DNA of 64,000 nt, taken from contig NZ_JAPEMV010000002.1 in assembly GCF_026342355.1 (NCBI RefSeq), positions 744,001-808,000 of the forward strand, in the 5' to 3' direction. This document shows, piece by piece, positions 46,389 to 56,999 of this stretch. A program made the position numbers and the translations under genes. Positions within the stretch are counted from its first letter, which is position 1. Each line of letters opens with the position of its first letter. The notes under the pieces are model-generated. The model was given only the letters and a program-made list of their open reading frames with translations, was not told the DNA's origin and did not search any database. Source of the DNA: Streptomyces sp. NBC_00249 (GTDB taxonomy: Bacteria > Actinomycetota > Actinomycetes > Streptomycetales > Streptomycetaceae).

Positions 46389-47699
46389 GTGCGACGAAGA
46401 ATGTTCGGCGCGACCGCCACGGCGGCCGTGCTCGGTCTGCTGATACCACTGTCCGGCTGCGGAAGTTCCGAGGCGGGGTCGGGCGGCGACGACACGTTGC
46501 GCCTGGTCGCCGCCGAATACGGCGACAGCTCGGGCAACAGCTCCAAGGCTTTCTGGGACAAGGTGACGGGTGATTTCACCGCCGCCAACCCCGGTATCAA
46601 GGTCGAGGTGCAGTTGCTCCCCTGGGCCGACATCGACCGCGAGGTCTCCCGTATGGTCCGGGCCGGCAAGGCGCCGGACATGGCCCTCATGGGCTCGTAC
46701 TCGGACTTCGCGGCCCAGGGGAAGCTGTATTCCGCGGAAGAGCTGCTCTCCATCACCGCCGAGGCGAACTTCCTCCAGCCCCTCGCCGAGGCGGGCTCGG
46801 TCGGCAACACCCTCTACGGCCTGCCCTTCGTGGCGAGCAGCCGTCTCCTCTTCTACAACCAGAAGCTGCTCGCCGACGCCGGGGTCATCCCCAAGGACAG
46901 CTCCGCCGTCTGGCAGCCGAAGAGCTGGTCGGACCTGAAGGCGGCGTCCAAGGCGCTCAAGGACAAGGGCGTGAAGACCCCCTTCGCCATCCCGCTGGGC
47001 CCCGAGGAGGCGCACGCGGAGGCGATGATCTGGGAGCTGGGCAACGGCGGCGGCTACGCCGACAGCAGCGGCAACTACAGCCTGGCCTCCGACCAGAACA
47101 TCGAGGCCCTGAAGTGGGTCAAGGACAACATGGTCGGTCTCGGCCTGACCGGTCCGGTCCCGCCGTCGCAGCTCAACCGCGCCGACGCCTTCGCCGCCTT
47201 CCTGCGCGGCGAGGTCGGGATGCTCAACGGCTACCCCTCGCTCTCGCACGAGGCGAAGGCCAAGGGCATCACCGTCGGGGCCGTCTCCATGCCGGTCTCG
47301 GACATGCTGGGCGCCGGCGAGACCCCGCCGACCGTGGGCGTCGCCGACTGGATGATGGCCTTCAAGCAGAACGGCCACCGCGCGGAGATCGGCAAGTTCC
47401 TCGACTTCGTCTACTCCGACAAGAACCTGTCGGACTTCGCGGGCCGCTACCACCTGCTGCCCTCGACGGTCACGGCGTCCCGCACCCCGGCGGGCGGCGG
47501 CCTCGACAAGACCGACGAGCAGTTCCTGACGGCGCTGCGCGGCGCCCAGCTCTACCCGGTCAACGACCCGTCCTGGGTGACGGTCAGCGACACGATCAAG
47601 CGCAGCATCGGGCGTGCCGTGGAGCCGTCCGGCAACCCGAAGGCCGTCCTGGACGACATCGCCGCGAAGGCGACCGAGGCCTCGAAGAAGAAGCACTGA
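46389..47699 (+). CDS. Extracellular sugar-binding lipoprotein (family 1 SBP)
   Basis: 436 residues from GTG 46389 (agggg upstream). A lipoprotein signal peptide is evident: MRRRMFGATATAAVLGLLIPLSGCG with the lipobox Cys at about residue 24. The mature domain is a type 1 carbohydrate-binding protein (DKVTGDFTAANPGIKVEV; KAPDMALMGSYSDFAAQGKLY; NTLYGLPFVASSRLLFYNQKLLADAG). It would deliver an oligosaccharide to an ABC importer, but no permease or ATPase gene is nearby. The 200 bp upstream are AT-rich, suggesting its own regulated promoter. Confidence 0.88.
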   Translation: MRRRMFGATATAAVLGLLIPLSGCGSSEAGSGGDDTLRLVAAEYGDSSGNSSKAFWDKVTGDFTAANPGIKVEVQLLPWADIDREVSRMVRAGKAPDMALMGSYSDFAAQGKLYSAEELLSITAEANFLQPLAEAGSVGNTLYGLPFVASSRLLFYNQKLLADAGVIPKDSSAVWQPKSWSDLKAASKALKDKGVKTPFAIPLGPEEAHAEAMIWELGNGGGYADSSGNYSLASDQNIEALKWVKDNMVGLGLTGPVPPSQLNRADAFAAFLRGEVGMLNGYPSLSHEAKAKGITVGAVSMPVSDMLGAGETPPTVGVADWMMAFKQNGHRAEIGKFLDFVYSDKNLSDFAGRYHLLPSTVTASRTPAGGGLDKTDEQFLTALRGAQLYPVNDPSWVTVSDTIKRSIGRAVEPSGNPKAVLDDIAAKATEASKKKH

Positions 47700-47906
47700 C
47701 GGCGGACCGACAACCGACAGCAGTACGAAGTTCCGTGGGACACGGGACTTTCGCCTCGCTCCCGCACCCCATCCCGTGCGGCAGAATGACGGTGACGGCT
47801 CTTGATCCAAGGCCGTGGCCCAGTCGCCCGACGAGCGCCCACAAGGCGCACGGGGCGGCAGGCCTCCCCCCTCCCCCCCTCTTTCCCTTCCGGCTCTTCT
47901 CCCGCC

Positions 47907-48530
47907 TCAGATCCGGCCGTTGTCCGAGGAGAAGGCCGTCCGGTACTGCTCGCAGCTGGAGTTCCAGCGCAGCGTGCCGCCCACCGTGCCGTAGCCCGGG
48001 CGCGTGAGCGACCACTCCACCGTGTACTCGCCGGTGTCGCACGCGATCCGCGTGCCCCCCGCCACCTTCTCGCGCCCCGTCGCGGGCCGGTCCTTGAGCT
48101 CCCGGGTCACCTCCCCCGCCTTCGCGCGCTTCGCGTCGCGCAGCACGGCGTGCAGGACGAGCGGGTGCCGGCCGTCCTTGGTGGTCACCCCCTTCTTCAC
48201 CAGCGTGGAGTCGGACACCGACCAGGCGAACTCGTACGAGGGCAGCCAGGCCAGCGTCTTGGGGTCGGCGACCTGCCGCTCCTCGCGCGGGGCGAACTCC
48301 GGGGCGGGCCGGCTGACCGTGTCGTACTGCACTCCCGGGTGGAAGCGGACCTGCCCCTCCACCTTGTGCATCTCGTCCTTGGTCCACATCGATTTCATCG
48401 CCTTCTCGCCCCCGGCGGGGTCCTGGAGGTACGTGCCCCCGGCGGCGGTGGCGGCGGCCTGGCCCAGGGCCGGAGCGAGGGCCGCGACGGCGGCGGCGAG
48501 GGCCAGGGCGTTGGTACGGGTGCGCTTCAT
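47907..48530 (-). CDS. Secreted hypothetical protein
   Basis: 207 residues with a Sec signal peptide (MKRTRTNALALAAAVAALAPALGQAAATA). The mature part has KSMWTKDEMHKVEGQVRFHPG, WLPSYEFAWSVSDS and TLRWNSSCEQYRTAF with two cysteines. Family not recognised; predicted to be exported. It is flanked by sequence with no visible gene (47700-47906). Confidence 0.7.
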   Translation of the reverse strand: MKRTRTNALALAAAVAALAPALGQAAATAAGGTYLQDPAGGEKAMKSMWTKDEMHKVEGQVRFHPGVQYDTVSRPAPEFAPREERQVADPKTLAWLPSYEFAWSVSDSTLVKKGVTTKDGRHPLVLHAVLRDAKRAKAGEVTRELKDRPATGREKVAGGTRIACDTGEYTVEWSLTRPGYGTVGGTLRWNSSCEQYRTAFSSDNGRI

Positions 48531-48717
48531 ACCCGCACCAACGGGACCCCTCGGCGGGCCGGAACGAGGCCGCCCACGCGTTCACCCGTACGGGAGCGGG
48601 CGGCGGACGCACAGGTGACACACTCCCGGTCCGGGCGGGAACGCGGCCGGGGCCCTCTGGTTGGCTCGGGAAGCAACACCACGCACGGTGAACGACGTAC
48701 GGCTTACGGGGGACGAC

Positions 48718-49851
48718 ATGAGCGTGACAGTGAACGGCACGGTGGCGGCGGGCTGGGAGCCGGTCCGGGAGGCCTTCGCGGCCTTCGCGGCGGCCGAACC
48801 GCACTCCCCGGAGGCACAGCTGGCGGTACGTCACCACGGCCTGACCGTGGTCGACCTGTGGGCCGGCGAGGACACCGACGGGGACACCCTGAGCGGGGTC
48901 TTCTCCGTCACCAAGGGCGCCGCCCACCTGGTCGTGGCGCTGCTGGCGCAGGACGGCGTACTGGACCTGGAGCGGCCGGTGTCCTCGTACTGGCCGGAGT
49001 TCACGGGCCACGGCAAGGAGCGGCTGACCGTACGGCAGCTGGTGGCGCACGGGTCCGGGCTGATCGGCGTCCCCGGGGGCTTCTCGTACGAGGAGGTCGC
49101 GGACGACGCGGTGCTCGCGGCGCGGCTGGCCGGCGCGGAGCCGTACTGGGAGCCCGGGACGGCGTACGGCTACCACGCCTTCGTGATCGGCGCGCTGACG
49201 GGCGAGGTGGTCCGGCGGGCCACCGGCCGCTCCCTCCAGGAGGTCTACGAGGAGCGCGTGCGGGCGCCGTACGGGCTGGACCTGTACATGGGGCTGCCGC
49301 CGGAGCTTGAGGGCCGTTGGAAGCCGGTGGAGATGGCGCCGACCCCCGCCCAGCTGGAGGCGCTCGCCTCGGGCGGGCCGCTGCCGGAGCTGCTGAAGGT
49401 CGCCTTCAACTGGCACCGCGAGCCCCGGATGGACCTGGTCGCGCACGTCAACCACCCCGCGACCAGGGCGAAGGGCCCCGCGTCGGCGGGCGGAATCGGT
49501 ACGGCGCGCGCGGTGGCGGCCCTGTACGCGGCGGCCGTCGGCGGGCTGGACGGCCGGCCGGCGCTGCTGAAGCCGGAGACGGTGGCCGACGTCGCCCGGC
49601 TGCACACCCCGGGGCAGGACTCGGTCACCGCCGAGCCGGACCACTTCGGGCTGGGCTTCGAGACGCAGCCGCAGGTCGGCCCCGAGGCCTTCGGGCACTC
49701 GGGCGCGGCGGGCGGCCAGGGCTTCGCCGACCCGGTCACGGGCATCGCGTACGGGTTCACGCGCCGCCGCTTCGGCCTCCCCGGCGGGCTGGCCCCGGAG
49801 AACGGACCTCTGACGGCGGCGGTGCTGGAGGTGGCTCGGGGCCTCGGCTAG
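48718..49851 (+). CDS. Beta-lactamase-fold esterase (serine hydrolase)
   Basis: 377 residues from ATG 48718. The class C beta-lactamase/EstB fold is shown by the SxxK nucleophile motif FSVTKGAAHLVVALL at S63/K66, LTVRQLVAHGSGL, and the C-terminal GFGHSGAAGGQ-like turn written here as AFGHSGAAGGQG. No signal peptide, so it is cytoplasmic; an esterase or amidase is more likely than a secreted beta-lactamase. Confidence 0.87.
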   Translation: MSVTVNGTVAAGWEPVREAFAAFAAAEPHSPEAQLAVRHHGLTVVDLWAGEDTDGDTLSGVFSVTKGAAHLVVALLAQDGVLDLERPVSSYWPEFTGHGKERLTVRQLVAHGSGLIGVPGGFSYEEVADDAVLAARLAGAEPYWEPGTAYGYHAFVIGALTGEVVRRATGRSLQEVYEERVRAPYGLDLYMGLPPELEGRWKPVEMAPTPAQLEALASGGPLPELLKVAFNWHREPRMDLVAHVNHPATRAKGPASAGGIGTARAVAALYAAAVGGLDGRPALLKPETVADVARLHTPGQDSVTAEPDHFGLGFETQPQVGPEAFGHSGAAGGQGFADPVTGIAYGFTRRRFGLPGGLAPENGPLTAAVLEVARGLG

Positions 49852-49874
49852 GCCAGGGACGGCCTAGGCCGCGC

Positions 49875-50198
49875 TCAGGCCTGGCCGGTCTCGAAGCGGC
49901 TGACGCGGCCGTCGGGGGTGACGTCGAACCGCCAGGCGGTGCGCATCTCGCCCCAGGTGTCGTTGCGGTAGTCGACGACGAGGGCGCGGCCGGCGTCGGC
50001 CTCGGACGCGACGGCCATGTGGCCGCCGGAGGAGAAGATCTCCCGCTCGGTCCAGTCGGCGATGTCCCGGTCCGAGCCGTCGTCGGACATGGTGGCGTCA
50101 GGGGTGAGGGCCGCCGCGAAGGCATGCTGGTCCCCGGCGTTGACGGCGGTGACGAAGGCGCGGACGGCGGGGTCGGTGAGCTGGGCCGGGTCGATCAC
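49875..50198 (-). CDS. SnoaL/NTF2-like protein
   Basis: 107 residues from GTG 50198, chosen for its perfect AGGAGG ribosome site. The NTF2-like cone fold is indicated by DPAVRAFVTAVNAGDQHAFAAAL, TPDATMSDDGSDRDIADWTERE and AWRFDVTPDGRVSRFETGQA. Such proteins are isomerases, hydrolases or ligand-binding modules; no active site can be assigned. It converges on the esterase gene. Confidence 0.82.
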   Translation of the reverse strand: MIDPAQLTDPAVRAFVTAVNAGDQHAFAAALTPDATMSDDGSDRDIADWTEREIFSSGGHMAVASEADAGRALVVDYRNDTWGEMRTAWRFDVTPDGRVSRFETGQA

Positions 50199-50325
50199 GG
50201 AACCTCCTGGAGCGGGCGGGCGTACGGTGCTGCGTGCGCGACCAGGGAACACCGTGGGCGGGTCCGGGGCACCGACCGTCACCCGTTCGCCGCCGGACGG
50301 CGTGTCCGGCGGGGCGGGGGTGTCG

Positions 50326-51213
50326 TCAGGAGGGGTCGGGGGCGGTGCGGACCGGGAAGCCGGTCGGACGGCCCTGGTCCTTCAGCCAGGCCAGTACCTG
50401 GTCGAGGGCGGTGACGGTCTGCTTGCGGTCGCCGCCGCCGTCGTGGAAGAGGATCGTCGGGCCGTTGCCTATCTCGCGCTTGACGGCGTCGACGATGGCG
50501 GCGGCGCCCGGCTTGACGAAGTCCTTGGTGTCGACGTTCCAGCCGAGCGGGCGCATCCCGTTGGCCGCGGCGATGCGCCGGCTGTCGGGGGTGAAGGCCC
50601 CGCCCGGGGCCCGGTAGTACTCGACCTTCGCGCCGCCGCCGGCCGCCTCCTCGATGAGCTTCTTCGCGTCGAGGATCTGCGCCTGCTGGTAGGCGACGGG
50701 CTTCTTGTCCATGGCGGTGTCGTGGTTCATGGTGTGGTCGCAGAGCCGGTGGCCGGCCGCGACGACCCGCTTGACCAGGTCCGGGTGGGCCTTGGCCTGC
50801 GGGCCGATCATGCAGAAGGTGGCCTTGACGCCGTGCTTGGCGAGGACCTCCAGCACCTGCGGGGTCCAGCGGGGGTCGGGGCCGTCGTCGATGGTGATGT
50901 TGACGGCGTTCCCGCCGCTCTCCGAGGCGTGGGCGATGCTGTCGGGCAGCTGCGGGCCGGGGGCGGGGGCGGCGGACTTGCCGTCGCCGCCGGGCTTTCC
51001 GTCCGCAGGGGTCTTGCCGTCCGTCTTGCCGTCCGTCTTTCCGTCGGTCTTGCCGTCCGTGGGGGTCTGGCGGGCCGCGTTCTCGGGCGGGGCGGTGGGG
51101 TGGTCGTCGACGGGGACCAGGGTCGTCACTCCCCAGATGGTCGCGGCGACGGCGGCGGCCGAGGCCCCGACGGCCAGCCGGGCCCGGAGACCGTGCTTCT
51201 GCGTACGCGTCAT
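50326..51213 (-). CDS. Exported polysaccharide deacetylase
   Basis: 295 residues from ATG 51213 (ggggag upstream). A signal anchor (LRARLAVGASAAAVAATIWGV) is followed by a Lys/Asp/Gly linker containing four TDGK repeats, then a NodB domain: NITIDDGPDPRWTPQVLEVL with the catalytic Asp pair, CDHTMNHDTAM with metal-binding His, EYYRAPGGAFTP, MRPLGWNVDTKDF and TILFHDGGGDR. It removes acetyl groups from wall or extracellular polysaccharides using a divalent metal. Confidence 0.93.
   Translation of the reverse strand: MTRTQKHGLRARLAVGASAAAVAATIWGVTTLVPVDDHPTAPPENAARQTPTDGKTDGKTDGKTDGKTPADGKPGGDGKSAAPAPGPQLPDSIAHASESGGNAVNITIDDGPDPRWTPQVLEVLAKHGVKATFCMIGPQAKAHPDLVKRVVAAGHRLCDHTMNHDTAMDKKPVAYQQAQILDAKKLIEEAAGGGAKVEYYRAPGGAFTPDSRRIAAANGMRPLGWNVDTKDFVKPGAAAIVDAVKREIGNGPTILFHDGGGDRKQTVTALDQVLAWLKDQGRPTGFPVRTAPDPS
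51011..51058. repeat. 12-bp tandem repeat in the deacetylase gene
   Basis: Four copies of a 12-bp unit (51011, 51023, 51035, 51047), each encoding TDGK in the linker between the membrane anchor and catalytic domain. One copy has two base changes. Confidence 0.9.
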
Positions 51214-51372
51214 GTGTCCACTCCCCATCCGCCCTTGCAAGGGTTCTGTGGGTCATGACGCCTTCGTCCTCGGCAGGGGTTCCCCTCAATTGCCCCATAA
51301 ATTCCAGGTAATAAGGAGTTTGAACCTTTATCGTCCCGGGTGCCCCACCCGTCACATCTCCGTCACACACGA

Positions 51373-51417
51373 ACGGCGGGTCCGGTCCGGGAAGTTCTCC
51401 CGGTCCGGACCCGCCGT
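51373..51417. terminator. Terminator after the MFS exporter gene
   Basis: 19-bp stem with one mismatch (51373-51391 and 51399-51417) around a 7-nt loop. It lies just past the exporter stop on the minus strand. Confidence 0.8.
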
Positions 51418-51438
51418 GTCACAGCCGTCCTGCGGTGC

Positions 51439-53176
<1,738 letters not shown>

Positions 53177-53195
53177 AAGTTTTTTGGGGAGAGTC

Positions 53196-53798
53196 ATGTC
53201 CAGCAGCTCCAGCCGCTCCGGCGGCAGCGGTCCGCAGCAGAGGCGCGGCAACACGCGCCAGCGCATCCAGGACGTGGCGCTGGAGCTGTTCGCGGAGCAG
53301 GGGTACGAGAAGACCTCACTGCGGGAGATCGCGGAGCGGCTGGACGTCACGAAGGCGGCGCTGTACTACCACTTCAAGACCAAGGAAGACATCATCATCA
53401 GCGTCTTCGACGACGTGACGCGGCCGATCGACGAGCTGATCGAGTGGGCGCAGGAACAGCCCCGGACGCTGGAGATGAAGCGCGAGGTCCTGCGGCGCTA
53501 CAGCGAGGCGATGGCGGCCGGCCGCCAGCTGTACCGGTTCATGCAGGAGAACCAGGCGACGATGCGGGAGCTGAGCATCGGGGAGACGGTGAAGCAGCGG
53601 CTGTTCCGCCTGGTGGAGCTACTGCGCACCGACGAAGGTCCGCTGACGGACCAAGTGCGGTGCGTGAGCGCCCTGTTCACGCTGCACGCGGGGATGATGT
53701 TCCTCCAGCACGTGGAGGGCGACCCGGAGGAGACCCGGCAGGCGGCCCTGGAGGTCGCGACGGACCTCATCACCCAGGCACACCACCACCAGGTGTAG
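53196..53798 (+). CDS. TetR-family regulator of the exporter
   Basis: 200 residues from ATG 53196 (ggggagag upstream). The TetR helix-turn-helix is at residues about 20-65: RQRIQDVALELFAEQGYEKTSLREIAERL, DVTKAALYYHFKTKEDIII. A helical ligand-binding domain follows (LEMKREVLRRYSEAM; CVSALFTLHAGMMFLQHVEG). It should repress itself and the divergent exporter until a drug-like ligand binds. Confidence 0.94.
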   Translation: MSSSSSRSGGSGPQQRRGNTRQRIQDVALELFAEQGYEKTSLREIAERLDVTKAALYYHFKTKEDIIISVFDDVTRPIDELIEWAQEQPRTLEMKREVLRRYSEAMAAGRQLYRFMQENQATMRELSIGETVKQRLFRLVELLRTDEGPLTDQVRCVSALFTLHAGMMFLQHVEGDPEETRQAALEVATDLITQAHHHQV

Positions 53799-53941
53799 AC
53801 GCAGGAGCGGTCGGAGTCCCGAGTCACTCCTTGGAGGGGTTTGCGCCTCGGATCGCTACTCTCTGTAATCAATTGCGCTACGTTACGTCATACCCGCCGG
53901 TCGCGACAGGTGCCCGGCGCATGACGGAAGGACGTGGCGAC

Positions 53942-54985
53942 ATGGCCATGAACGCGCGCGCCCGCACCACCGCCGGGCGGCGGATCGCCCTCGCCGCCGC
54001 GGCTACCGCCCTCACCGTGGCGGCCGCGGCCCTCACCCCCGCCTCGGCGGCACCGGGGGCTCCCGCCGCGAGCCTCGACTACGTGGCGCTCGGGGACTCC
54101 TACAGCGCCGGGGTGTTCGTCCGGCCCTGGGACGGCGGGGACGGCTGCGGGCGCTCCGAGGTCAACTACCCGCGGCAGGCGGCCCGTCGGCTGAAGGTCC
54201 GGCTCACGGACGTAACCTGCTCGGCGGCCGAGGTGAGAGCCGGGCTGCTGGAGCCGCAGACGGAGCTGAAGGGCCCGCCCTCCGTGCCGCCCCCGGGTGG
54301 CTGGGGGCCGCGGCCCGCCCAGGTCCGGGCGGTCTCCGCCGACACCGACCTGGTCACCGTCGGCATCGGCGGCAACTCCGTCGGCTTCGCCGACATCGTC
54401 CGCACCTGCGTGGAGCGCGGGCTCGGCGCCTTCGGCCTGGGCAGCCCCTGCTCGGCGCACTACTCGCGGGGCGCGGCCGCGACCGCCCTGGAGGAGCGGT
54501 TCACCACCCTGCGCACCGACTTCACCGCCCTCCTGGCGGAGATCCGGACCCGCGCCCCGAAGGCCCGGGTGGCGGTGGTCGGATACCCGGCCGTCGTGGA
54601 CGACGGCGCGGGCTGCGGCTGGGGCTCCTGGCACCAGCTGGGCACCGTCGCCAAGGGGGACATGCCCTGGCTGGACTCGGTGGAGCGGCGGCTCAACGGC
54701 CTGCTGCGCGAGCAGGCCGGGCGGTCCGGCGCCGCGTACGTGGACACGTACGCCTCCAGCACCGGGCACGGGGTGTGCGCGAGCGGTGAGCAGCGCTGGA
54801 TGTACGGCATCAAGGACAGCCTGACCGGCGAAGGCGCCCAGAGTGATCCGCCCGGCGAGCTCTGCCGCTCCATTCCCGCGCCGGGTGAGGCCTGCACGGT
54901 CCTCCACCCCAACCTCCGGGGCACCACGCACCAGGCGGAGCTGGTGACGCGGGCCCTGACCGAGCTGGGGGCATCCAGAATCTGA
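53942..54985 (+). CDS. Secreted SGNH/GDSL hydrolase
   Basis: 347 residues from ATG 53942 (ggaagga upstream; ATG 53921 is in frame). A signal peptide (RRIALAAAATALTVAAAALTPASA) is followed by the SGNH blocks: YVALGDSYSAGVFVRP (nucleophile Ser), Gly of VGIGGNSVGFADI (block III GxN), and VLHPNLRGTTHQAELVTRAL (block V DxxH-like, His). Similar to the SGNH lipases/esterases of streptomycetes that act outside the cell. Disulfides are likely (cysteines in CGRSE, TCS, SPCSA). Confidence 0.9.
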   Translation: MAMNARARTTAGRRIALAAAATALTVAAAALTPASAAPGAPAASLDYVALGDSYSAGVFVRPWDGGDGCGRSEVNYPRQAARRLKVRLTDVTCSAAEVRAGLLEPQTELKGPPSVPPPGGWGPRPAQVRAVSADTDLVTVGIGGNSVGFADIVRTCVERGLGAFGLGSPCSAHYSRGAAATALEERFTTLRTDFTALLAEIRTRAPKARVAVVGYPAVVDDGAGCGWGSWHQLGTVAKGDMPWLDSVERRLNGLLREQAGRSGAAYVDTYASSTGHGVCASGEQRWMYGIKDSLTGEGAQSDPPGELCRSIPAPGEACTVLHPNLRGTTHQAELVTRALTELGASRI

Positions 54986-54987
54986 GC

Positions 54988-55806
54988 TCAGCGGCCGTCG
55001 CAGAGGGCCGTGACGAGGGTCTTGGACCGGTCGGCGCCGCTGGTGACGAGGCCGCCACCGGAGATGCCGATGCTCGGCTCGACGCGGTCGGTGATGTCGA
55101 TCCAGATCAGCCCGAGGTCGAGGTTGCCGCGTACGTGGCCGGGCGGCAGGGTCGGGTCGCCGGGCGTCGGCAGGTAGGTGTCGGTCAGGCCGAGCGGGGT
55201 GACGATCCGGTCCCGGACCGCCTGACCGTAGGGGACGCCGCCGGCCTTCTCGATGATCATGCCGAGCAGCATGTAGTTGGTTCCGGAGTAGTGCCAGCCC
55301 TGGCCGGGCGCGAAGTACGGGGGTGCCGCCAGGCCCCAGGAGGCCAGCTCGGCGAGGGTGTGGGTGCGGTTCTGCTGGACGACCACGTAGTCCCACAGGT
55401 TGCCCTGCTTCGCCTCCAGGTAGTCGTGGATCCCGCTGGTGTGGTTGAGGAGGCGGCGGACGGTGATGGCGTTCCCGTCGTAGCTGTTGCCCTGGACCAC
55501 GCCGGGGAGGTACGTCTCGACGGAGGCGTCGAGGTCGACCTTCCCCTCAGCGGCCAGCTGCATCACGATCGCCGCGGTGAAGGTCTTGGTCAGGCTGCCG
55601 ACCTTGACCTTGTGCTGGGGGCCGAAGGGCAGGTTCTGGTTGATCGCGCGGGTCCCGCTGGTGACGCTCCACAGCGCGTCGCCCTCCCGGACCACGGCCG
55701 CTGCTCCCGGCGCGTTGTGGCTCGACTTGAGGATGTCGACGGCCGCCTGCGTGACGGGGTGCGGGGCCTCGGCGGCGGCGGCGGTGGCCGTGGGCCCCAG
55801 GGCTGA
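54988..55806 (-). pseudogene. Truncated serine hydrolase (DD-peptidase/beta-lactamase type)
   Basis: The readable frame runs from the tail of a signal peptide (SALGPTATAAAEAPHPV at about 55806) through LKSSHNAPGAAAVV, SxxK (VGSLTKTFTAAIV), LNHTSGIHDYLE and YSGTNYMLLG. It then jumps in frame from GGGLVTSGADRSK straight to TLVTALCDGR. The expected 80-100 residues with the HxG motif are missing, and no start codon or full signal peptide precedes the frame. Both ends match an extracellular D-alanyl-D-alanine carboxypeptidase-like enzyme; the product would be inactive. Confidence 0.75.
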
Positions 55807-55810
55807 CGGT

Positions 55811-55874
55811 GTCGGGGATCTTGGCGATGACGGTCGGCCATGCCCTCGACATCTCAGTCTCCAAGATCCCCGAC
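55811..55874. repeat. 14-bp inverted repeat at the pseudogene boundary
   Basis: gtcggggatcttgg (55811-55824) and its exact complement (55861-55874) flank 36 bp. It lies where the signal peptide of the serine hydrolase should have begun and just past the end of the quinone oxidoreductase gene. Confidence 0.7.
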
Positions 55875-55888
55875 CTCGTCACCCGCGA

Positions 55889-56899
55889 TCAGCTCTGCGT
55901 CTCCTCGCGGCGTCCAATAGCGGCCGCATCGGGTACGACGAGCAGCTTGCCGGTGGTACGCCGAGCCTCCAGATCGCTGTGGGCCTGGGCGGCCTCGGAC
56001 AATGCGTAGCGGCCCGTTACGGTGACCTCAAGCGCCTTGGAGCGCACCCACTCGAACACATCGGCGGCCCGCCGGAGCAGTTCGGACCGATCGGCGATGA
56101 AGTCCCCGAGGCTGGGCCGGATCAGGGTCAGCGAACCGCCGTGGGCGAGCCGAATCGGATCAAACGGCGGCACGGCACCACTTGCCGCGCCGAAGAGCAC
56201 GAGATGGCCGCGGGTTCGCAGGCTGGCGAGGCTCGCATCGAAGGTGTGCGCGCCGACGCCGTCGAAGACAACCGGCAGTCCCTGACCGCCGTTGAGCCGC
56301 CTCACCTCGGCTGCGAGATCGTCGACTGCGGAGGAAAGGATCACCTCAGCGGCCCCGGCACGCTTCGCCAGCTCGGCCTTCGCCGTGGTCGACGTCGTGC
56401 CGATCACCCTGCCGCCGAGATGGGTGATGAGCTGGGTCAAAAGCAGCCCCATGCCACCAGCAGCCGCATGCACGAGCACCGTGTCGCCCCCCTGAACCGG
56501 GTAGGCGTCCTTGACGAGATAGTGCGCGGTCATGCCTTGGAGGAGCACGGCGGCGGCTGTCTCGAAGCCGATATCGTCGGGCAGCGGCACCAGCCGGGAG
56601 GAGTCCACGACGGCCCGCTCGGCATACGTGCCGGGAATCTCCACCCAACCGACCCGGTCCCCGACTGCGACGTCAGCGACGCCGGGTCCAACTTCGACGA
56701 CCGTGCCGGCGCCCTCAGCGCCCGGGGTGAAGGGCAGCGGGAGGCTGTACCGGCCTTCGCGGTGGTAGACGTCGAGGAAGTTGACCCCGGATGCGGCGAC
56801 CTCCACGACCGCCTCGCCCGGACCCGGCCGCGGCTGGTCCACCTCGGCCTCCTGCAGCACCTCGGGACCGCCCACTTCGTACACCTGAATCGCTCGCAT
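55889..56899 (-). CDS. NADPH:quinone oxidoreductase (MDR, QOR-like)
   Basis: 336 residues from ATG 56899 (GGAGG upstream). Zinc-free medium-chain reductase: N-terminal GroES-like domain (MRAIQVYEVGGPEVLQ; ASGVNFLDVYHREGRYSLPLPFTPGAEGAG) and Rossmann domain with QGGDTVLVHAAAGGMGLLLTQL, VIGTTSTTAKAELAKRAGA and the C-terminal TGKLLVVPDA. It reduces quinones or enones with NADPH. It sits between the serine hydrolase pseudogene and an IS481 remnant. Confidence 0.9.
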   Translation of the reverse strand: MRAIQVYEVGGPEVLQEAEVDQPRPGPGEAVVEVAASGVNFLDVYHREGRYSLPLPFTPGAEGAGTVVEVGPGVADVAVGDRVGWVEIPGTYAERAVVDSSRLVPLPDDIGFETAAAVLLQGMTAHYLVKDAYPVQGGDTVLVHAAAGGMGLLLTQLITHLGGRVIGTTSTTAKAELAKRAGAAEVILSSAVDDLAAEVRRLNGGQGLPVVFDGVGAHTFDASLASLRTRGHLVLFGAASGAVPPFDPIRLAHGGSLTLIRPSLGDFIADRSELLRRAADVFEWVRSKALEVTVTGRYALSEAAQAHSDLEARRTTGKLLVVPDAAAIGRREETQS

Positions 56900-56999
56900 G
56901 ACCCTCCAATAACGGCTCATCCCCCACCAACCCCGTTGATGGCGATCCGATTCCCCGGCAAGCAGACCAGCCCGCCGCCCCCGCCGAGAGCTGAGACGC

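Noticed and set aside
47596..49698. Long minus-strand open frame opposite the serine hydrolase gene
   Set aside because: It is the antisense frame of a high-GC gene: Arg/Gly/Pro-rich, no family motifs, no ribosome site.
51011..51058. 12-bp repeats as a possible regulatory array
   Set aside because: They lie in the deacetylase reading frame and encode the TDGK linker.
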